From Luidia sarsii (Eukaryota > Echinodermata > Asteroidea > Paxillosida > Luidiidae), in NCBI GenBank assembly GCA_949987565.1, contig OX465113.1, positions 7,748,551 through 7,812,550 of the forward strand: a DNA stretch of 64,000 bases. Reading direction: 5' to 3'. Each line of letters starts with the position of its first letter. Within the stretch, counting starts at the first letter, position 1. Shown piece after piece: positions 42,501 to 51,500 of this stretch. A program made the position numbers and the translations under genes. A model generated the notes under the pieces. The model had not been told where the DNA came from and did no database searches. It was given only the letters and a program-made list of their open reading frames with translations.

Positions 42501-45500
42501 GTAGTAATGCTGTCCGTCTAAGCCGTGAGAAAATGTGGATGAAGCGTCTTCGGACTATTCAACCACATGGTCTCAACATCCAGGAGGGTAATGACTAACA
42601 CCATGCAGCTTTCTGATAATCCTTCTTTTGTGTTCACTCCTTCACACTTCTCTCTTTGATCTTTCCCCCTCTTATCACTAATTCCTACCCTACTCCTTGC
42701 CCTTCTCTTTGATCTCACCCTACCAGCTTTACTCTTCGTCCTTTGTTTCTCATCCGTGTCCTATTCACTCTCTTCCCCCTTCATTTGTGTACATGTATCT
42801 GTGTTGTCCTTGTCACTCTGCCTTTGAGAAAGGTCCTGCTAGGATCGAAACGTCAGGTCCACTAAATTTTAAGATTCGTATTTTGGTAATTTTAGTCAGT
42901 AAGCAGTTTGCAACATTTTTGTATATCACTTTAAGTACCAATATTCCTACCACCACTAAAGCCAATACACCATAGACAAGAGTTCCATTAGATGAAGTGA
43001 CTTAACCCAGTTCATGCCACTCTATCTGCATCTATGTGATCTATCGATAGAATTGCTAGTGTTAGGCTGTCCGTCTGAAAGAATGCATACTCTTGTTCAA
43101 GTTGGCTTAACTTAGAGTTAGATGTGTTGGGCAGTAAACAGCTGAACCTGTTTATGAAGTACGCAAGTGATGCATACGTCTTTTCATCTCTCATTTGTAC
43201 ATCAACAACTTCAGCATGAAGCAATTAAGATCATCATTTAGGGGGAATTTTGTCACTATACATGTATACTGGTGCACAGCTGAGTAAAATGCAGCCAAAT
43301 CACTGTCAGTCAGCCGTCTTTTGGGATTCTCCTCTTTTTGTTCTGCATCAATGAATTATCTCACTTGAGCTTCAAGTACTAGTCCTGCATCTTCTTTCTG
43401 ATTGAATTTCAGTGTGAAATTCACCTCACACACATTTTCACTCTTTTCAACAGACTGATCAGTTCTCTTCGTAATCTGTGAATGAGAGGGGCTTCGTTTT
43501 GAAGGTAGGTATTTAATCCATGAGATACAGGAAGACTTTCATTCAGGAAGAAACAATACAGTTTGGTCTGAGGTGAAACCAAATGTCTCTTAACCTGCTG
43601 AGGACGAGATTCTGTCATCTGCTTTGATGCTTGGGCTTTTGCCCTGACATGCCTGACAATTTCTTCCCAGCTGCACTAGTACTGGGGGTAGACTTTTGCC
43701 CCGATGAATTCTTCCCAGCTGAACTGGTACTGAGGGTAGACTTTTGCCCTGATGACTTCTTCCCAGCTGCACTAGTACTGGGGGTAGACTTTTGGCCTGA
43801 TGACTTCTTCCCAGCTGAACTGGTACTGGGGGTAGACTTTTGCCCCGATGACTTCTTCCCAGCTGAACTGGTACTGAGGGTAGACTTTTGCCCCGATGAC
43901 TTCTTCCCAGCAGAACTGGTACTGGGGGTAGACTTTTGGCCTGATGACTTCTTCCCAGCTGCACTGGTACTGGGGATAGACTTTTGCCCTGATGACTCCT
44001 TCCCAGCAGAACTGGTACTGGGGGTAGACTTTTGGCCTGATGACTTCTTCCCAGCTGCACTGGTACTGGGGATAGACTTTTGCCCTGATTACTCCTTCCC
44101 AGCAGAACTGGTACTGGGGGTAGACTTTTGGCCTGATGACTTCTTCCCAGCTGCACTGGTACTGGGGATAGACTTTTGCCCTGATGACTCCTTCCCAGCA
44201 GAACTGGTACTGGGGGTAGACTTTTGGCCTGATGACTTCTTCCCAGCTGCACTGGTACTGGGGATAGACTTTTGCCCTGATGACTTCTTCCCAGCTGAAC
44301 TGGTACTGGGGGTAGACTTTTGCCCTGATGACTTCTTCCCAGCAGAACTGGTACTGGGGGTAGACTTTTGGCCTGATGACTTCTTCCCAGCTGCACTGGT
44401 ACTGGGCATAGACTTTTGCCCTGATGACTCCTTCCCAGCAGAACTGGTACTGGTACTTTGGCCTGATGACTTCTTCCCAGCTGAACTGGTACTGGGGGTA
44501 GACTTTTGCCCTGATGACTTCTTCCCAGCAGAACTGGTACTGGGGGTAGACTTTTGGCCTGATGACTTCTTCCCAGCTGCACTGGTACTGGGGATAGACT
44601 TTTGCCCTGATGACTCCTTCCCAGCAGAACTGGTACTGGGGGTAGACTTTTGGCCTGATGACTTCTTCCCAGCTGCACTGGTACTGGGAGTAGGCTCGGC
44701 TGGACCATGTTTTGCTTGAGTAGACCCTACCTGTGTTGTTGTACCCGCAGAATTTACATCTTTTACATAGTCGATGACAGTACTTTACTTGCAGCACAGG
44801 GTGGATCCTTTGAATCTTGAGCCTTCTGCTTCAGACAGGTGGTGTCAACAGTTTTTCCAGTTTTAAATGTAATTCTTTTGCTCTTTTCTTTGAAAAAATC
44901 AGTCAATGGTTCATACTGGGCAAGAAGTCACTTGATGCAAATCCCAAGGGACAGCCACCTGCTGTTGCAATGCTTAAGCATCTGTAGTGGCTCAGAACCA
45001 CTCTGAATCTGCTTGTCAAGATAGTAATAAACATCTAGCAGCAGTTTGTCAACTGCTATAGGCAATTTTCCAGCAGCCTTCTTTGCTGCTACATGTACCA
45101 TGTGGCATGGACAACCAGCAACATAAACTCCTGCAACTTTCTCTTTCACAAATGCTGCCACACCTTTGTGAATTCCAGTCATTACAGATGCAATGTCACA
45201 GCCTAAAGATATGCAGTTCCCCCATGCAATATCTCTTTTAGTTAACTCATCATCCTGCAAGGTGAAGATTCCCTTCCCCGAACTGTCACTTCCTTGACGA
45301 AGACTTACAAGTACGGGTGTTACAAGGCCCTGATCACTGTTGTAAAGACTAATTACATGTACAAGTGGATACAAATGACCACTAAAGTCCTGAGTGTTGC
45401 TACCATCAACCGACAAGCTAAATGGTTGATTCCTCATAAGTTGTGTGTATTTTCCTTTCGTTTTGGCAGCCATGGACTGCACTATTGCTGATGTTTTTGT

Positions 45501-48500
45501 AGAAATGTACGATTGGAACTGTGCTTCTTTGCAACTGTTGAATCTGGGAACATCTTAGGAAAAAGATCACTGGCGTGGTCTGCAGCAGCAAGGGGTAAAT
45601 TCAAATAAATAAAACTTCGGCACGGATTACCGTACCTGATTCTGTTCTTCCTCTCTCACCAAAAAATTGGACAGCCGTGAGCTAGAAGAAGCTGAGTGTG
45701 AAAAATCACGATGCTTTTTTGTTTTGATGTGCTTCTCAATATCGTAGGATCCAGCTTAGGAAATATTGTGCTACAAAACACGTAAGCTTCTAAGCGACGA
45801 GACCTTGCAATAAAAGCCTACTTGTTTGCGTATTCGTCCCTTAACTTCTGCTGATTTGTTGCCATCGTGCAAAAGAAAGTACCGGTAGGCTTCTAAAATT
45901 CACAACGTAAAGCCAAAAAATAAACTGTGAAGGCTGTCAGTGTCAGCCCAACCATGTGCACAACGTGTGTACAGTACAGTACTGTATTGTATGTGTACAA
46001 TGCAGTGTGTATAGTGTTCTGTACATGTCACGTGTGGAAGCGTACTAAAAATAGAGTTCTGGTAAATTCAAAATGGCGGCCTACTGGAGATTTAAAATCC
46101 GTTCGGATTGGTCAACAGTTATACTACGTTTTCCGTGAATTGAGATTAGGAAGCCAAGGTTTACAAGAGCAGGAAGTTTTATTAACATGATTTGTCTCTA
46201 CTTCAGTCATTCAGTTAGGGTTTGAGGCAATTGTACCTGAAAAGTAGATGATTCTTTACATTAAGGTCAGAGACCATCATCTCTTTAGCATACATGAATA
46301 TTCATGAGGTTACCTCAGTAGTCCATTGAGTAATCTTTGTGGTGTTTACATTCGTGACAGACTTCGCTCGTGGATACTTTTGAGAAAGTAGGATATAACT
46401 TGTGTAACTATGTTGTATTTATCTGTATTTATCTAAGAATGTAAGTTTCCATAATGACTTTTGGTACTTTTAATTGATAGAAATGCTGTATAATTATAAA
46501 ACTAAAGGATGCTTTGGATGAGCTAAAACTTTGTTTTGTGTAGTAATTCACTAGATTACAACTTACAAGCGTGAGCGTGGAGTATTATTGTAAACGCGCG
46601 CGTAATGCGTCATTTGTGCATTTCGGCGCGCAGTTTAAGTGTATACAACAGCAGATTTTCGATTCAGCGGAGGGTCACACCAACAATCTTGGTCGAGAGT
46701 AGTCTGTACTGCTGATCTCTGAGACGACGAGTTGAGGAGCTGCGGAGGAGTTGGGTTGTTGAGGAGCTGTGGAGAAGCTGAACGCGAAGTTGATAGGTTT
46801 ATAGGCAAGTCATATCTTAATTTGGGGAGAAGCTTTAGGGGGAGGGAGTCAGAGGAGCTGAGGAGCCAGAGGAGCTGAGGAGTCAGAGGAGCCAGAGGAG
46901 CTGAGGAGTCAGAGGAGCCAGAGGAGCTGAGGAGCCAGAGGAGCTGAGGAGTCAGAGGAGCCAGAGGAGCTGAGGAGCCAGAGGAGCTGAGGAGTCAGAG
47001 GAGCCAGAGGAGCTGAGGAGTCAGAGGAGCCAGAGGAGCTGAGGAGTCAGAGGAGCCAGAGGAGCTGAGGAGTCAGAGGAGCCAGAGGAGCTGAGGAGTC
47101 AGAGGAGCCAGAGGAGCTGAGGAGTCAGAGGAGCCAGAGGAGCTGAGGAGCCAGAGGAGCTGAGGAGTCAGAGGAGCCAGAGGAGCTGAGGAGTCAGAGG
47201 AGCCAGAGGAGCTGAGGAGTCAGAGGAGCCAGAGGAGCTGAGGAGTCAGAGGAGCCAGAGGAGCTGAGGAGTCAGAGGAGCCAGAGGAGCTGAGGAGTCA
47301 GAGGAGCCAGAGGAGCTGAGGAGTCAGAGGAGCCAGAGGAGCTGAGGAGTCAGAGGAGCCAGAGGAGCTGAGGAGTCAGAGGAGCCAGAGGAGCTGAGGA
47401 GTCAGAGGAGCCAGAGGAGCTGAGGAGTCAGAGGAGCCAGAGGAGCTGAAGAGTCAGAGGAGCCAGAGGAGCTGAGGAGTCAGAGGAGCCAGAGGAGCTG
47501 AGGAGTCAGAGGAGCCAGAGGAGCTGAGGAGTCAGAGGAGCCAGAGGAGCTGAGGAGTCAGAGGAGCCAGAGGAGCTGAGGAGTCAGAGGAGCTGAGGAG
47601 TCAGAGGAGCCAGAGGAGCTGAAGAGTCAGAGGAGCCAGAGGAGCTGAGGAGTCAGAGGAGCCAGAGGAGCTGAAGAGCCAGAGGAGCAGACTGGAAGCC
47701 GACCGGAGAATCCAGTGATTGTAAGCTAATTATTATTAGAATCGGGGAACGAATGGACCTCAGATTAGTTTGTTTTAAGTTACATGTATTTCGGCTAAGG
47801 TGAATCAAGAAACTACTGCTGGTACTATCGCTATAGACCTACCAGAGGCCTTGACTTAGAAAAAGGGATAACTTGTGATACCGGCAGATGGAATTGCCGA
47901 GTAGTGTTTGTCCCGCACTGGCAGACTTAATTGCCTAGTGTTACGTGTTTATACCGGCAGACGGAATTGCCGAGTAGTGTTTGTCCCGCACTGGCAGACG
48001 TAATTGCCTAGTGTTACGTGTTTACCGGCAGACGGAATTGCCGAGTAGTGTTTGTCCCGCACTGGCAGACGTAATTGCCTAGTGTTACGTGTTTACCGGC
48101 AGACGGAATTGCCGAGTAGTGTTTGTCCCGCACTGGCAGACTTAATTGCCTAGTGTTACGTGTTTATACCGGCAGACGGAATTGCCGAGTAGTGTTTGTC
48201 CCGCACTGGCAGACGTAATTGCCTAGTGTTACGTGTTTACCGGCAGACGGAATTGCCGAGTAGTGTTTGTCCCGCACTGGCAGACGGAATTGCCTAGTGT
48301 TACGTGTTTACCGGCAGACGGAATTGCCGAGCAGTGTTTGTCCCGCACTGGCAGACGGAATTGCCTAGTGTTACGTGTTTATACTGGCAGACGGAATTGC
48401 CGAGTAGTGTTTGTCCCGCACTGGCAGACGTAATTGCCTAGTGTTACGTGTTTATACCGGCAGACGGAATTGCTGAGTAGTTTTTTGTCCCGCACTGGCA

Positions 48501-51500
48501 GACGTAATTGCCTAGTGTTACGTGTTTACCGGCAGACGGAATTGCCGAGTAGTGTTTGTCCCGCACTGGCAGACGGAATTGCCTAGTGTTACGTGTTTAT
48601 ATTGGCAGACGGAATTGCCAAGTTAGTAATATTAGTAATTAGTTCCGAGAGGTACTGGGCCTGATTCAAGCTGATTGGCAGAGGGGAAATTTGGCGACTG
48701 TTTATCCTTTTTCCTACTGGTCCAGAAGTTGTTATGATTCCTAAACTCCTTGGTGAAGAGTATAGCTCCTCGCATTGTGCTTTCCCAGCCCATTGTAGAA
48801 TTGGACGCACACGGTTAAGATAGTTTTCTAGTCATTATTTTGTCTGGCGTATGAATTAAATGATTATTCGTTCAGTTGCATACGTGTTGTCTCTGAAGTT
48901 GTTTTCCTTTTCAACGACTCTTAGGTATAGTTAGTTTCGGTAATTGCTTGAGCGACCGTGGTGGCTTTTCTTGTTTTATCGGGTCATATATTGTGGCTAC
49001 AAACTCTAGTCTTTCATCACGAAATACTAAACCGGTGAGGCGGAACTCCGTAGGTTTAGGGCCTTGAAATTTTCCGCCTGGTGGCAGCGTTATCGTCGGA
49101 CCGGGTCGCGGGGCGGGATCTCACGCGGGGAACACCCCACTCGGAACGATTTTCCGCCACAAAACAATCGATGACAACCACAATACTGTATGTACGCTGT
49201 ATACATGGTGTAACGCGCGTGGTACGAATGACATGAACAAAGCTGACAATGTACAAGTACATGACCTCGCTGGTTTTCCAATGCTGCCCACACACTTCCT
49301 ATGCACGGTGCAGAATGCCAGTGATACTTTTTTGAGGCATGCGCACTAGAATTATAAGCAGCACTAATATTTGCCCCAATTTATAGCGTTCAATGGGGTG
49401 AGCTGGCGATCAATCTCGCTGGTTTCTAACATTGATTATATGCTGTGTACGCATTAACTGCAGAATGCCAGCGGGAAATTTCTTATGTGTGCATTACAGA
49501 AGTCGCTACTTGCAGACATAGTACAAACTACATGGTTTTATACGTTGGGAGTTGGAAATCGTAAAAAACATAGTCCAGATCGTATAATTGTAAACGAACT
49601 ATCCAAATGGTAAAAATTACGCCTAAATCGTAAAGGTTGCCATCTCTGCTGTGTCCTTTAAGGCCACATCTTTCAACATTTATAGCAAAATTGAATCACC
49701 AGTAAATGTGTAAAATACACAAGTGGTGGCAGCATGGCAGGGAGGACATTCGCTTGTCAGGGGTTGCATAGATAATGTGCTGATGTCTGGGTACTTGTTC
49801 GAGCATGCTCAAGCGGTGCATGTAAAATTTTCACAATACCCACAGTGTTTCCTGGAAAAATAAACAGTGTACTCTCTCAAACACAAACACACACATATAT
49901 GTTGTGTACATTTTGGGATTGTTTCATGATCACTGGGGGGGGGGGGGGTACTGCATGTTATTACAATCACAAGGCACACAAGTACACAATGACCATGCAT
50001 CCTATTAGTGGAACTTATTTTGCCCATTGGAAGACTAGTGATAAGGCCAGTACTGATGTCCATTTACCGTGGCATTTCTTTGCAGTATGGCTATTGGCCA
50101 CTACGGACATTAACTTCCAAGTGAACATAAAACAATTTCAGCAAAATAATATAGGGATGTACAGCATAAGCAAGAAGCTTGCAATAAACTTGATGATATC
50201 TTGCACTCGGCACATGAAAACAAAACTTATGATTCCAGTATTCATGAGAATTCATCTGAAAGACGCACAAAGTGACTTCACTATGTTAGATGAATAGAGA
50301 AGGGGAGGGGGTAGGAGGTGGAGGAAAGGAAAAATCTTATGATAATGTTTCAGTTTTTATCTGTGACTTACACTCTGACAGTGTTCCAGATGATTTTAGC
50401 CCTCTGTATTAAATCATGATTGCTCTTAAGTTGCCGCCGAGCTGACTTCCTATCTTTGAAACTAAGCTCTTCAAGTTTCAGGCGTTTTGTGTCAACTTCC
50501 TCATCTGATATAAAACAAATGGTGGAAATAACAGCATTGAGTTTAAATCAAAATATGGAACTTTAAATCAATAGGACAATAAATCAAAGAAAGGAAAAAC
50601 TTAATGTGAACTTCTGAACAAATTGAAAAAATTGGCAAAGAAATTTTTGACTGGATCGGAAGTTAAACCCAAGCCCTCTGCATTATACTGGCAGTGCTCC
50701 TTCAACTGAGCTAGTGAGCTATCCAGCCCTTCCCTAATATTAAAATAGTCAACTAGTCTTTGCTGGGGTGAGGGCGCCAGGCAGATGCATAAAACCATTA
50801 ACTGCAGTATATCTCCAGGGATCACACCCCTGCTTTCATTAATGGTTGAATTAAAATGAATGGTTCAAGTGCCGGGTCCTGTCAAAGTTTTCTTCTATGA
50901 CTATTTGTGCTTTCTGCTGGAAAAAATTGTAAGCCTCATGTGTCTGACATTACACATACCCAAGAAAATGTACCCTAGAAAATAGCAGAATATTGTGGCC
51001 TGTTCCTTAACCTTAAAACAGCCAGAAATGTGCCCACAAACCCCACAATATTTGTGCATTTGATGCTTGCAATGTGGTTATACATTATACACTAATTTGG
51101 CTAAAGTTCATTAAAGAAGAATGAAACCCAGAGAAAATAGTTGGCTTATCTCTTTGGTTGATAAACAAAACCTACAATTACCCATGTGCAACTCACCTAC
51201 GAGTTTCATAAAGAGGGAAAAATCATGGAATTCGGTGGTCGATTTTGCGTTCCCTCGACCCGCCATGTTTTTGAAATTCCCGGCAGGTCACTGCGGGGGG
51301 TATGACATAATGACGGGCAACCCCCGCATGGGCCCGGACGGACGTATCCCTACAACTTGTGTACACAACACATGTATACTGCGTGCAGTTTATATACACT
51401 CGCGAGCATGAACGATGGTGTACTGCCAGGCTTATGGTTGTAACAATGCCAGCAGAAAAAATACTAGGGAAATCTTTCCATGCAGTTCCTAACAAGGCCA

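Larger units (their letters stand above)
41730..45865 (-). mobile_element. Decayed hAT transposon with nested insertions
   Basis: From the ATG at 45865 leftwards: a zinc-finger-like DIEKHIKTKKH segment, the transposase core, a Lys/Ser minisatellite, the middle part and, after a nested Penelope-like insert, the hAT C-terminal dimerisation segment ending near 41735. Terminal inverted repeats were not identified, so the true element ends are outside these coordinates. It sits in PUM3 intron 2. Confidence 0.8.

Noticed and set aside
43590..44797. Three overlapping frames of 340-372 codons as protein genes
   Set aside because: They are produced by the 48-bp repeat, which is divisible by three and low in stop codons in every frame. 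Only the Ser/Lys frame joins neighbouring transposase sequence.
49077..49089. Primer-binding site of an LTR retrotransposon
   Set aside because: Only a short resemblance. No LTR ends, gag or pol sequence nearby.
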